64,000 bases of DNA from Lachnospiraceae bacterium (GCA_902363825.1 CABJBK010000001.1:248001-312000), one strand, 5' to 3'; positions 25,333 through 34,206 are shown, counted from the first letter of the stretch. A program made the numbers and translations. Notes: generated by a model from the sequence alone, not told the origin.

Positions 25333-26505
25333 TTATTCAAAGGCCACCATTATTTCCTTGGGTAATTTTTCGTTCTCACAGTTCAGAAGATAGGCGATTA
25401 CTCTGCTTGCAAATTTGTTCGTTTTCACTGTATCCCAATCGGCAAGCAAAATGACCTCTGCCTTGCCGTTCTCAAAATCTAATGATATTTCGCCCCATTC
25501 GCCGTCGCAGTCTGCCTGATATTCGTAGATTGCGGCGGCGATTTTCTTTTTTCGCTTGGTCTTGGATTTCTGTTTTAGCCGGACTGCATGGATTGCGCCC
25601 TCGGCAACCAAAAATTCCGTCAACTTGTCCACTGCTTTTCGGTAGGCTCGTTCTGCACCGCTGGCTGTACTGCCCTCAAACATAACCGCCAGTTCTTCAA
25701 AGGTGGGGCGGTCTTTCCATGAGCTGACACGCCCACAGGTCATGCAAATTGCTAATCGTTTTTCGAGCAAGGTCTGTTCCCGGTAATTCAGTTTCTCAAA
25801 TGCCCGCTGCACCTTTTCTGCCTGTATGCCGTTCCAGAGGATATCGGTATAGTTCCAGCTATCGTCAAGGGCTACATCCTCGCCTGTTTCTTCGCCGTCC
25901 TCGTCTGTGACATAGAAAGGCTGCTGATTGCGGATTCCACGGACAACTTTCAGATATTCTTCCGCAAGGGCAAGATCGCAGTTGTATTTCTTGGAAAATT
26001 CGTTGACCGCATCCTTGGTATTGTGGTACAGCCAAGCCATTGACCGCACCATTTTGTAATTGGTCAGAGAGGACACCGACCATTTTTCTTCGCCCATGCG
26101 AAAACGGAGCATAGCATCCCGGATGAACGGGAAAATGTATGTAGCATACTCTGCACCCTTGGCAAGGTCATAGTCCATCAGCTTTTGGAGCATTTGCTCC
26201 CGGCAGGAGAGCTTTATATCTATAAATCGGTCTGTGTCGTACAGATCGCCGCCATCCACACCGAGAAAGTCTTTGATGCGCTTGTTAAGCTGCGGCTCGT
26301 AGTGGTGTAGGAAGAATGAGAAATATATCAAATTCTTTTCCTGCAAGGCAGACAGGATATATTCGTTCAGATTGCCCACTGATGGCGGTTCCGGTTCCAG
26401 TTGGAAGATGCGCTCTGCCACATAGGGGATGATGCCGTCACCGTGTGGATTAACTTGGTGCTTCGGTATGTATCCGGTCATGTTCCACGAAAAATCATTT
26501 AGCAT
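25333..26505 (-). CDS. Sigma-70-like regulator of a mobile element
   Basis: A 390-residue soluble protein. The middle part (RFIDIKLSCREQMLQKLMDY to SLTNYKMVRSMAWLYHNT) resembles sigma region 2/3 helices. Residues around 250-320 (NYREQTLLEKRLAICMTCGR, then PTFEELAVMFEGS and AYRKAVDKLTEFL) resemble region 4 with a helix-turn-helix. A basic stretch (KQKSKTKRKKK) and a beta-rich tail follow. Relatives are annotated as sigma factors beside ABC/two-component modules in Clostridial elements. The start 26505 has GGGAGG upstream. The fit to sigma factors is moderate; an anti-sigma or adaptor role cannot be excluded. Confidence 0.6.
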   Translation of the reverse strand: MLNDFSWNMTGYIPKHQVNPHGDGIIPYVAERIFQLEPEPPSVGNLNEYILSALQEKNLIYFSFFLHHYEPQLNKRIKDFLGVDGGDLYDTDRFIDIKLSCREQMLQKLMDYDLAKGAEYATYIFPFIRDAMLRFRMGEEKWSVSSLTNYKMVRSMAWLYHNTKDAVNEFSKKYNCDLALAEEYLKVVRGIRNQQPFYVTDEDGEETGEDVALDDSWNYTDILWNGIQAEKVQRAFEKLNYREQTLLEKRLAICMTCGRVSSWKDRPTFEELAVMFEGSTASGAERAYRKAVDKLTEFLVAEGAIHAVRLKQKSKTKRKKKIAAAIYEYQADCDGEWGEISLDFENGKAEVILLADWDTVKTNKFASRVIAYLLNCENEKLPKEIMVAFE

Positions 26506-26551
26506 AGCGCACCTCCCTTCTAACAAATGCTTTCTGAATAGTAGCCTGATT

Positions 26552-26917
26552 TTAATTCTCAGATTGTGTTTCTTTTGCTTCTACTTTTACAATCATACAT
26601 AGGCTTTGAACTGCATTAAAGAGACGGATACAATCCATCTCGTCAATTTCAAAATCCGATCTTCCATGTAATAGCCAATGCCTATTTATCGTTTCAGGTT
26701 CATCGGCAGAGAAATCGCTTTTTTGATACAGATTTCGGATGAAGTTGTTATAAGAAATCCATACATGTTTTTGAATTGTACTTCCTGTTGACGGGAAGGT
26801 ATCGACCTTCTTTTGACAAACTTTCATCATCCTTACATCTTGTTTGTCATCGCTAAATTCTGACAGAATACCCTCGATAACCGAGAGAAGCGATGTTGCG
26901 GGAGTATCCTGTCTTAA
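26552..26917 (-). pseudogene. 5'-truncated gene at the edge of the foreign segment
   Basis: An open frame runs from the stop at 26920-26918 to the TAA at 26552. It contains a plausible C-terminal domain (ETINRHWLLHGRSDFEIDEM, DCIRLFNAVQSLCMIVK). There is no start codon in its first 30 codons (TPATSLLSVIEGILSEFSDD). The first ATG pair (26830/26827) has a poor ribosome-binding site. The frame opens exactly at the stop codon of the patatin gene, so the 5' part was probably removed by recombination there. The C-terminal motif is familiar from uncharacterised RNA-binding/Abi-adjacent proteins; no function is claimed. Confidence 0.5.
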
Positions 26918-27769
26918 TCAGGACAGGAAGGCATGCAGTTCCTCAAGCCGTGCGTCAAAGTCCGAGATGCCCAGATCATATAATTCCTCTTCCAGTTTTA
27001 CGTTGCGGGCATAGGTACTCATTTTTAACTCTTTGGAAGGCGCGAAGACAAGTGCTTCTCCGGCAACTTCATGTTTTTTTACATCGGCAATATTCTGACG
27101 GTACATAAGATGCCGGTTGTCGAGTGCCGCAATGGTCTTTGGATATTTGCGCAGGGCATGGCGGTAAATATGCCGGAAGTCTTCCGGCTGTTTTACAAAG
27201 CTGCGCGGTTTGCTTAAGATCACAACCACACGGTCACATCCTTTGCGGAAAGCTCGTTCGACCGGAATAGAATCCGATAAGCCTCCGTCAAAATAGGTTT
27301 TGTCGTGGAAAGAAATCGGACGGCACATGACAGGCAGGGCGCAGCTAGCCATGATAGCGCGGTAGTCATCCTGTTTCATATCATCTTTGTTAAAATAGGC
27401 TGCCTTTCCGGTTGCGGCATCTGTGGCAACCAGTTCAAATTCAGCGGAATTTGCTGCAATGGCAGGGTAGTCGATCGGATCCGCACCATCGGAATTGGTC
27501 AGTGTCGCATAGATATACTGAAGACCGAAAAACTGTCCGGTACGCAAAAGATTTTTCACACCCATGTATCCCGGTTCCATCAGATGTTCTACATAGAAAC
27601 GGCGGTTACGCCCGCGCTGACCGGCAAGGTAGCTTGCGGTATTGGCAGATCCCGCGGACACACCGATACAGTAGTCAAACGTAATATGTTCATCCAGAAA
27701 ACGGTCGAGAATGCCTGCGCTGTATGCGCATTTCATACCGCCGCCCTCTACTACAAGTCCTGTTTTCAT
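26918..27769 (-). CDS. Patatin-like phospholipase
   Basis: A 283-residue lipid acyl hydrolase with a Ser-Asp dyad. The oxyanion loop is VVEGGGMKCAYSAG (residues 6-19), the nucleophile Ser lies in GVSAGS (about residue 41), and the Asp in the FDGGLSDSIPV motif. It resembles the bacterial YjjU/RssA-type group acting inside the cell. The start 27769 has AGGAG upstream. Its 3' end marks the border of the foreign segment, but codon use looks chromosomal. Confidence 0.92.
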   Translation of the reverse strand: MKTGLVVEGGGMKCAYSAGILDRFLDEHITFDYCIGVSAGSANTASYLAGQRGRNRRFYVEHLMEPGYMGVKNLLRTGQFFGLQYIYATLTNSDGADPIDYPAIAANSAEFELVATDAATGKAAYFNKDDMKQDDYRAIMASCALPVMCRPISFHDKTYFDGGLSDSIPVERAFRKGCDRVVVILSKPRSFVKQPEDFRHIYRHALRKYPKTIAALDNRHLMYRQNIADVKKHEVAGEALVFAPSKELKMSTYARNVKLEEELYDLGISDFDARLEELHAFLS

Positions 27770-27797
27770 AGGAAGTTTGCTCCTTTTTTTAATATAA

Positions 27798-27825
27798 ATT
27801 GTAGCACTTTTTAAAACCTTGTCAA
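27798..27825 (-). promoter_or_regulatory. Promoter of the patatin gene
   Basis: On the minus strand TTGACA (27825-27820), 16 bases, TACAAT (27803-27798). Confidence 0.75.
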
Positions 27826-27887
27826 TTTCACACATGAGAAAGAATGCGCATATAGTATGATACAGAATCTAGGTTGGAGGTACTTTT

Positions 27888-28433
27888 ATGCAGGAACAGG
27901 AAAAGGAAGCAGTTCGGCTGGATACCTGTGATTTCTGGGGTGTACAGCCGATTATGATGGCACTGCCGTATCCGCCGGTACAGGTTGCGGGCAAAAACAG
28001 CGAGTATGCGGAACTGCTTAAGTTTGATTATTGCGGCTCGGTGTCGGAAATGTCGGCGATTACCCAGTATATCAACAATGAGAACCGTCTCTCCTGTGGA
28101 AAATGCAGTCTCGCGAAGGTGATTCTCGGGATCGCGATGGCGGAGATGATCCATATGCAGAAGCTGGGGCAGTTAATCTTTTTACTCGGAGGAACCATTG
28201 ATTTTTCGGTCAGACAACGTGGGGGAAAGAGACAGCTGTGGACACCGGAATACTTAAAAACGCCGGAGAACGCGAGAAACATGGTCCTGGCGGATATCGA
28301 ATCGGAAAAAGCAGCCATCAATCAATACCGGATGCATATGCGAAGGATCCGGGATCCATACGTCAACGCAGTGCTTGCAAGGATCATCCGGGACGAGGAG
28401 TACCACATTATGACGTTGCAGGCATTGCTCTAG
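27888..28433 (+). CDS. Ferritin-like di-metal protein
   Basis: A 181-residue four-helix protein. Two Glu...ExxH pairs typical of di-iron or di-manganese sites are visible: Glu in SEMSAITQY with AEMIHMQ, and Glu in DIESEKAAINQY with RDEEYHIM. The opening FWGVQPIMMALPYPPVQV and an inserted RQRGGKRQLW loop set it apart from ferritin and rubrerythrin. Oxidative-stress or catalase-like roles (as in CotJC) are possible. It is divergent from the patatin gene, with a TATGAT -10 candidate upstream. Confidence 0.8.
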   Translation: MQEQEKEAVRLDTCDFWGVQPIMMALPYPPVQVAGKNSEYAELLKFDYCGSVSEMSAITQYINNENRLSCGKCSLAKVILGIAMAEMIHMQKLGQLIFLLGGTIDFSVRQRGGKRQLWTPEYLKTPENARNMVLADIESEKAAINQYRMHMRRIRDPYVNAVLARIIRDEEYHIMTLQALL

Positions 28434-28537
28434 GGAGACGGCAGAGGGGCATTGTAAATTCCGGCGATAAAGTGCTACAATAAACATGACATACAGCTGA
28501 CGTGTTTGTTTTGCTAAGATGCGGATAAGGAGTTTAT

Positions 28538-29455
28538 ATGAAACTGGACAGAATGATCGGAATTCTTTCTGTGCTACTGCAGAAAGAAAATACAACAGCG
28601 CCTGAACTGGCGGAAAAATTTGAGGTATCCAGAAGGACCATCAACCGTGATATCGAATCGCTCTGCAAAGCGGGAATCCCAATCCAGACGATACAGGGAA
28701 GCGGCGGCGGTATCCGGATCATGGAGGGTTACCGGATGGATCGGACGCTTTTGACGTCCAAAGACATGCAGATCATTTTGGCGGGCATCCGAAGCATGGA
28801 CAGCGTAAGCGGCAGCAATTACTACGGACAACTGATGGAAAAGCTAAAGGCGGGGTCATCGGAGCTGATAAGCGCAGGAGATTCGATCCTGATCGATCTT
28901 TCTTCCTGGCACAAAGAGTTCCTGACCCCGAAGATCGAGATCATACAGGCGGCGATCGAACAAAGAAGGATCGTGGCGTTTCAGTATTATGCACCCAAAG
29001 GAGAGAGCGAGAGGAGGATAGAGCCGTATTTTCTCATATTTAAATGGGCGAACTGGTATGTATGGGGCTGGTGCCGGCTGAGAAAAGATTTTCGGATGTT
29101 CAAGCTAAACCGTATGGAACGAATGGAAATCACAGATGTTTCCTATGAGGCGCGTCAGGTACTGGCGCCGGATCTTGCCAATGAAAAGATCTTTCCGCCC
29201 GAAAAAAGGATAACCGTGATCTTCCGGCCGGAGGTGAAATGGCGGCTGATCGAGGAATGCGGGCCGGACTGTTATGAGGTAAGACCGGACGGAACACTGC
29301 TTTTCCGGAAAGAATACGCGGATGACGAGAGCATGATAAACTGGATCCTCACGTTTCAGAACCAGGCATATGTGCTGGAACCGGAATATATCCAGAAAAA
29401 ACTCCTTGAAATAGCAGAAAATCTGACGAAAATTTATAAAGGAGAACAAACATGA
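28538..29455 (+). CDS. YafY-type HTH/WYL transcriptional regulator
   Basis: A 305-residue regulator. The N-terminal winged helix-turn-helix (TAPELAEKFEVSRRTINRDI) covers residues 1-60. The WYL ligand domain follows (RRIEPYFLIFKWANWYVWGW, about residues 163-185), and a C-terminal WCX domain holds REYADDESMINWILTF-like sequence. The stop overlaps the start of the DJ-1 gene (ATGA), so the two form an operon and are probably functionally linked. A TACAAT -10 is near 28476. Confidence 0.9.
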   Translation: MKLDRMIGILSVLLQKENTTAPELAEKFEVSRRTINRDIESLCKAGIPIQTIQGSGGGIRIMEGYRMDRTLLTSKDMQIILAGIRSMDSVSGSNYYGQLMEKLKAGSSELISAGDSILIDLSSWHKEFLTPKIEIIQAAIEQRRIVAFQYYAPKGESERRIEPYFLIFKWANWYVWGWCRLRKDFRMFKLNRMERMEITDVSYEARQVLAPDLANEKIFPPEKRITVIFRPEVKWRLIEECGPDCYEVRPDGTLLFRKEYADDESMINWILTFQNQAYVLEPEYIQKKLLEIAENLTKIYKGEQT

Positions 29456-30036
29456 AAAAAAGAATACTGCTCGTGCTCAAAGAAGAATTTGCGGACTGGG
29501 AGGCGGCGTATCTGTCGTCCCAGATCCTGGAGCTTGGAAAAGGAAACTATGTGGTGGAGACCGTTTCCTTAAACAAAGAAACGGTGCGCTCCATCGGAGG
29601 GTTTCGGGTCGTGCCGGATTATGGGCTGGACGAGGTGCCGGAAACGTATGAGGCGCTTATTCTGATCGGCGGAACTGGCTGGAGAAAGCCGGATGCGGGA
29701 AAGATAGCGCCACTCGTTTTGCAGTGCGTGGAAAAAGGCAGGGTGCTTGGCGGAATCTGTGATGCGGCGTCATTTCTTGGAACGCTTGGTGTTTTAAATA
29801 CGGTAAAGCACACCTGTAATGATTTGAAGGATATGGAAGCATGGGCAAAGGACGCGTACACTGGAAGTGCGCTTCATCAGAAAAAGCAGGCGGTGCGGGA
29901 TCAGAATATTGTTACGGCAAATGGAACCGCGGCACTGGAATTTGCGCGGGAAATTCTCTTTGCGCTTGACATAGCGGATGAAAAAAGTATTATGGATTCA
30001 TACGCTTTTTTTAAGAACGGATTATACAAAGAATAG
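29452..30036 (+). CDS. DJ-1/PfpI family protein
   Basis: A 194-residue class I glutamine-amidotransferase-like protein. The nucleophile elbow is GGICDAASFLG with Cys near residue 103, and the conserved acidic residue is in KEEFADWEAAYL. These proteins act as glyoxalase/deglycase or stress proteins, and the exact activity here is unknown. It is translationally coupled to the WYL regulator. Confidence 0.9.
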   Translation: MKKRILLVLKEEFADWEAAYLSSQILELGKGNYVVETVSLNKETVRSIGGFRVVPDYGLDEVPETYEALILIGGTGWRKPDAGKIAPLVLQCVEKGRVLGGICDAASFLGTLGVLNTVKHTCNDLKDMEAWAKDAYTGSALHQKKQAVRDQNIVTANGTAALEFAREILFALDIADEKSIMDSYAFFKNGLYKE

Positions 30037-30051
30037 TAGAAGGAAATAAGG

Positions 30052-30399
30052 ATGAAACAGCTGACAAGAGGAATCATTTATCTGGCGGGGCTTGCAATTT
30101 TAGCCCTTGGCATTACATTGAATACGAAAACAGGACTTGGAGTATCGCCGATCATTGCGGTCGCCTATGCGGTTTCGGAGCTCTGGGGTACCGATTTCGG
30201 AAACACCGTGCTTCAGATCCCGCTCAGTATCGTATTTACAAGGTTTATGAACCTCTATGTCGCTGTGATCCCGAATCCGGGGGATGGGATCGTCCAGACG
30301 ATCTCGGATGTCAGCGGGAAAGAAGTCGGTAGAGTGATCGCGCTGTTCCAGCATCTGTTTTTAAAAAAGATACAGGAGGTATTCCCATATGCAGCATAA
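30052..30399 (+). pseudogene. YczE/YitT-type membrane protein shortened by in-frame deletions
   Basis: A 115-residue open frame containing four recognisable blocks of a family that normally has about 215 residues. The blocks are GIIYLAGLAILALGITLNTK with LGVSPIIAVAYAVSELWG; VLQIPLSIVFTRFMNLY; IPNPGDGIVQTISD; and VGRVIALFQHLFLKKI. The pieces between them, including several membrane helices, are missing, yet the frame stays open. A functional five-helix fold is not possible. The end overlaps the MFS gene by 11 bases. Confidence 0.65.
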
Positions 30400-31582
30400 A
30401 TTTCAGACGACCATTTACGCCTGCTTTACCGGTTACATTGTCCAGGCGATCGTAAATAACTTCGCGCCATTACTTTTTCTTACGTTTGAAAAGACATACC
30501 AGATCCCGCTTGGTCAGATCACAATGCTCATCACGATCAACTTCGGGATCCAGCTTTGTATCGATCTGCTGTCTGCGGGATTTGTGGATCGGATCGGGTA
30601 TCGGGCATCGATTTTGATCGCGCATGTGTTTGCGGCACTCGGGCTTTTGGGGCTTGCGGTTCTGCCGGAGCTGTTTCCGAACGCGTTTGCCGGACTTCTG
30701 ACCGCAGTTGTGATCTATGCGATCGGTGGCGGACTGATCGAGGTGCTGATCAGCCCGATCATGGAAAGCTGTCCGACCGATAATAAGGAAAAGGCGATGA
30801 GTCTGTTACATTCTTTTTACTGTTGGGGACATGTGGCGGTTGTCCTGATCTCCACGCTGTTTTTTAAGGTGTTTGGCATCGAACACTGGAAGGTGCTGAC
30901 CTGCCTTTGGGTGATCGTTCCGGTGGTCAATGTGTTTGCGTTTCTCAAAGCGCCGATGGCGCCGCTGGTGGAGGAAGGAGAAAGCGGACTGTCTTTGCGT
31001 GATCTGTGCAGACAGAAGGTTTTCTGGCTTCTGATGCTCATGATGCTCTGCGCGGGAGCAAGCGAACAGTCGGTCAGCCAGTGGGCATCGACCTTCGCGG
31101 AACAGGGGCTTGGCGTGAGTAAAATGGTCGGTGACCTTGCGGGCCCGATGGCGTTTGCGGTGCTGATGGGAAGTGCCAGGGCGTTTTATGGAAAATTCGG
31201 AGATAAAATGGATCTGGATCGTTTCATGACCGGCAGCAGTATCCTCTGTGTGATCGCTTATCTTTGTATCTCACTGGTACCTGGCACAGCTGTGTCACTG
31301 CTTGGATGCGCGTTATGCGGGCTGTCGGTTGGCATCATGTGGCCTGGCACATTCAGCAAGGCGTCTGCCGCCTTAAAGAACGGAGGCACAGTGATGTTTG
31401 CAATGCTGGCACTGGCGGGAGATCTGGGATGCTCGGGCGGCCCGACGCTGGTCGGCGGTGTTTCGAGTGCGGCATCCGATAATTTAAAAGCCGGTATCCT
31501 GGCGGCGATCGTATTTCCGTTGCTGCTTCTTGCCGCGGTAAAGGTGCTTGGGAGGGAAAAAGATGCAAAAAAGCGAGCTTGA
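30389..31582 (+). CDS. Major facilitator superfamily transporter
   Basis: A 397-residue transporter with about twelve membrane segments. The loop 2-3 motif is AGFVDRIGYRASIL (DRxGxR). The repeated half has MGSARAFYGKFGDKMDLDRF. A FucP-like sugar or small-molecule role is possible, but no substrate residue is diagnostic. It overlaps the decayed YczE gene upstream and the Crp/Fnr regulator downstream. Confidence 0.9.
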   Translation: MQHKFQTTIYACFTGYIVQAIVNNFAPLLFLTFEKTYQIPLGQITMLITINFGIQLCIDLLSAGFVDRIGYRASILIAHVFAALGLLGLAVLPELFPNAFAGLLTAVVIYAIGGGLIEVLISPIMESCPTDNKEKAMSLLHSFYCWGHVAVVLISTLFFKVFGIEHWKVLTCLWVIVPVVNVFAFLKAPMAPLVEEGESGLSLRDLCRQKVFWLLMLMMLCAGASEQSVSQWASTFAEQGLGVSKMVGDLAGPMAFAVLMGSARAFYGKFGDKMDLDRFMTGSSILCVIAYLCISLVPGTAVSLLGCALCGLSVGIMWPGTFSKASAALKNGGTVMFAMLALAGDLGCSGGPTLVGGVSSAASDNLKAGILAAIVFPLLLLAAVKVLGREKDAKKRA

Positions 31583-32249
31583 GATCTTAAAAACGAGCAG
31601 TCTCTTTCGTGGAATGTCGGATGCGGACATAAACTGGCTGCTCTCGGATGAGCGGAGCGTGATCCGTCACTTTCCCAAGGGAGCTTTTATATTTAAAGAG
31701 CTTGACCGGCCGGGACAGGTGTATGTGCTGCTTGACGGGAAGGTCGTGATCGCGAAGGGCACACTTTCCGGAAAGCGTATCCTGATCACCAGGATCGAAC
31801 AGAGCGGGGAGATGTTCGGGGAGGTATACGCGTTTTTGGGAAAAGCGTGTTATCCGATGTATGCTGAGGCTGCGGAGGATACCTCGGTACTCATCGTGGA
31901 TAATGATATCTTTTTCGGAGAAGACGTCTGCCAGCCACGCGCGGTGCAGAAGATGCGCAATAACCTGCTTACGGTCTTTGCGAACAAGGCGTACCGGATG
32001 AACCAGAAGCTTCGTGTGCTTGGCGGCGGCGTTATCCGGGAAAAGATCGCCTGTTTTCTGGTCGAACAGCAGGATAAGGAAGGCAGGATAAACAGCAGTT
32101 TTTCCAGAGAGGAGATGGCGGATTATCTGAACGTGGCACGTCCGTCACTGTCAAGGGAGCTTGGAAAAATGCAGCAGGAGGGGATCATTTCGCTGAAACG
32201 AAGACAGATACAGATCAAAGATCAGAAAAGGTTGGAAGAATATTTGTGA
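31563..32249 (+). CDS. Crp/Fnr-family transcriptional regulator
   Basis: A 228-residue regulator. The cyclic-nucleotide-like beta barrel covers residues 15-120 (GQVYVLLDGKVVIAK). The C-terminal helix-turn-helix is SREEMADYLNVARPSLSREL. No N-terminal Cys cluster for iron-sulfur binding is seen, so a small-molecule, haem or redox signal is likely. The start 31563 follows GGGAGGG and overlaps the MFS gene by 20 bases. A palindrome just downstream (32254-32267) could be its own binding site at the ferredoxin promoter. Confidence 0.9.
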   Translation: MQKSELEILKTSSLFRGMSDADINWLLSDERSVIRHFPKGAFIFKELDRPGQVYVLLDGKVVIAKGTLSGKRILITRIEQSGEMFGEVYAFLGKACYPMYAEAAEDTSVLIVDNDIFFGEDVCQPRAVQKMRNNLLTVFANKAYRMNQKLRVLGGGVIREKIACFLVEQQDKEGRINSSFSREEMADYLNVARPSLSRELGKMQQEGIISLKRRQIQIKDQKRLEEYL

Positions 32250-32253
32250 TTTT

Positions 32254-32300
32254 GTAACAAATGTTACGGACTTTTGCGGTGATTTCCGATAAAGTACAAT
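32254..32300 (+). promoter_or_regulatory. Crp/Fnr-type site and promoter of the ferredoxin gene
   Basis: GTAAC-AAAT-GTTAC (32254-32267) is an inverted repeat. A -35 TTTGCG (32273-32278) and a -10 TACAAT (32295-32300) follow. The palindrome centre lies about 46 bases before the expected start, the usual place for class II activation. Confidence 0.55.
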
Positions 32301-32336
32301 TACAGGAAATGAGCAAAAAGCAAAGGAGAATATAGA

Positions 32337-33071
32337 ATGGTCAGAAAAATCGTAAATATTGATGAAAACTTATGCAACGGATGTGGAGCCTGCGCAAATG
32401 CCTGTCACGAGGGTGCGATCGCCATGGTAGACGGCAAGGCGAAACTGATCAAGGATGATTACTGCGACGGACTCGGAGACTGTCTGCCGGCCTGTCCGAC
32501 CAACGCGATCCATATCATTGAGCGCGAGGCGGCAGATTATGATGAGGCGGCGGTCAAAGAGCGTATGGAAGCAAAGAAAAAAGAAGCCCAGGGAGCGCAT
32601 GGCATGATGCCGCAGGGCGGATGCCCGGGTACCAGAATGCGCCAGATGAACCGGCACGCGGCAGAAAAGGCGGATACGGCGGCACCGGCAGGAAAACAGC
32701 AGTCAGAACTGCGTCAGTGGCCGGTACAGATCAAACTGGTTCCGACACGCGCACCGTATTTTGAGGGGGCGGATCTGCTTGTCGCCGCGGACTGTACGGC
32801 ATATGCTTACGCATCCTTCCATCAGGAGTTTATCAAAGACCGTATCACGCTGATCGGCTGTCCGAAATTAGATGACTGCGATTATGCGGAAAAATTAACG
32901 GAAATTATAAAGAATAATGATATCCACAGCATCAAGATCGTCCGCATGGAGGTTCCGTGCTGCGGCGGACTGGAAAATGCGGTGATCCGTGCCATGCAAA
33001 ACAGCGGGAAAATGATCCCGTGGCAGGTAGTGGTCATCACCTGTGATGGCGAAGCAACGACCATGCCATAG
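32337..33071 (+). CDS. 4Fe-4S ferredoxin-type protein
   Basis: A 244-residue iron-sulfur protein. The N-terminal two-cluster ferredoxin has CNGCGACANAC (CxxCxxCxxxC) and the variant CDGLGDCLPACP. A linker rich in Met, Gln and Ala follows. The C-terminal domain has further Cys (GCPKLDDC, VPCCGGLE). This group usually sits with a Crp/Fnr regulator and the hybrid cluster protein Hcp. The regulator is present but Hcp is absent here. It acts in cytoplasmic electron transfer. Confidence 0.9.
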   Translation: MVRKIVNIDENLCNGCGACANACHEGAIAMVDGKAKLIKDDYCDGLGDCLPACPTNAIHIIEREAADYDEAAVKERMEAKKKEAQGAHGMMPQGGCPGTRMRQMNRHAAEKADTAAPAGKQQSELRQWPVQIKLVPTRAPYFEGADLLVAADCTAYAYASFHQEFIKDRITLIGCPKLDDCDYAEKLTEIIKNNDIHSIKIVRMEVPCCGGLENAVIRAMQNSGKMIPWQVVVITCDGEATTMP

Positions 33072-33160
33072 GTCAAATCTGATTTTTGGCTCTTTTCAGA
33101 TGCCGTTTTTTGATGTAAGATGAGAACAGAAAAAGCGGAAACGGGCGGAGGAAAGAGATC

Positions 33161-34141
33161 TTGAATATCAATGAAATAGCAAAACTGGCAGGAGTGTCCC
33201 GGGCTACCGTCTCCCGTTATCTGAACGAGGGTTATGTCAGCGAAGAAAAAAAGGAGCGGATCCGGGCGGTGATCGAAAAGACCGGTTATCAGCCATCGAC
33301 GCAGGCACAGACGCTCCGGACGAAAAAGACGCGGCTGGTCGGGGTGATCCTTCCGAAGATCAATTCAGATACGGTCAGCCGGATGGTGGCGGGGATCAGC
33401 GATGTCCTTTCAAAAAACGGTTATCAGCTTTTGCTTGCCAATACCAACAACGATATTGCGGAAGAACTGAAATACTTAAACCTGTTTAAAGATCGTCAGG
33501 TGGATGGCATTCTGTTTATAGCGACGATCCTTACAGCGCGGCACAAGAAACTGTTAAAAGCCTGTCAGGTGCCGGTTGTCATTTTGGGACAGCATCTGGA
33601 CGGGTATTCGTGCGTATACCATGATGATTATCATGCGGCAGAGCAGATCACGGAGCTTTTGTTAGAGCATGGGAAAGTTCCGGGCTTCATCGGTGTCACG
33701 ACAAAAGATGAGGCGGCGGGCTTAAACCGGAAAAAGGGATTTGAGGCAGCAGTCCGGGCAAAGAAGCTGGACTGCCCGCCGGAGCGGATGGCAGAGGCGC
33801 AGTTTACCATGGAATCCGGTTATGAGAAGATGAAGGAGCTGCTGAAGCGTGAGCCAAAGATCGATGCGGTATTCTGCGCGACCGATAATATCGCGATCGG
33901 AGCCATGCGGTACTTAAAAGAAATTGGGAAATCGATCCCACATGATGTGGAGCTTGCGGGGATCGGAGATACACCGCTCGCAGGATTGGTGGAACCGGCG
34001 CTTGCTACAGTGCATCTGTATTATAAGACTGCGGGAGCGGAAGCGGCAGCCATGCTGGTTGAGCATATGGAGAAAGAAGATGCGGTCAGCCGGGAACTGA
34101 AAATGGGATTTGAGATCAAAAAGAAAGCATCTGTTTTATAA
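33161..34141 (+). CDS. scrR: LacI-family repressor of the sucrose operon
   Basis: A 326-residue LacI-type repressor with TTG start at 33161 (CGGAGGAAAG upstream). The helix-turn-helix is NINEIAKLAGVSRATVSRYL, the hinge follows to about residue 58, and the periplasmic-binding-like effector domain begins at VGVILP. It lies directly before the sucrose PTS operon, so the effector is probably sucrose-6-phosphate or fructose. Assignment as ScrR rests on this context. Confidence 0.85.
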   Translation: MNINEIAKLAGVSRATVSRYLNEGYVSEEKKERIRAVIEKTGYQPSTQAQTLRTKKTRLVGVILPKINSDTVSRMVAGISDVLSKNGYQLLLANTNNDIAEELKYLNLFKDRQVDGILFIATILTARHKKLLKACQVPVVILGQHLDGYSCVYHDDYHAAEQITELLLEHGKVPGFIGVTTKDEAAGLNRKKGFEAAVRAKKLDCPPERMAEAQFTMESGYEKMKELLKREPKIDAVFCATDNIAIGAMRYLKEIGKSIPHDVELAGIGDTPLAGLVEPALATVHLYYKTAGAEAAAMLVEHMEKEDAVSRELKMGFEIKKKASVL

Positions 34142-34146
34142 GAAGA

Positions 34147-34206
34147 AGGAGTTGTGTGATTCCGGGCTGTCCATTGGGGACGGCAGGGATGCACGGCTCC
34201 TTTTTT
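34147..34206 (+). terminator. Terminator after scrR
   Basis: GGAG...GCTGTCC pairs with GGACGGC...CTCC, followed by six T. Confidence 0.8.

Noticed and set aside
19660..26917. att direct repeats flanking the foreign segment
   Set aside because: I compared the rlmD junction with the sequence around 26,900-26,920 and saw no matching repeat, so no attachment sites are called.
26900..26940. CCTGTC...GACAGG inverted repeat at the patatin 3' end as a terminator
   Set aside because: The stem is short and no T tract follows on either strand.
33066..33115. Hairpin after the ferredoxin gene as terminator
   Set aside because: ATCTGA/TCAGAT is only six base pairs with a large loop; too weak to list although a T run follows.
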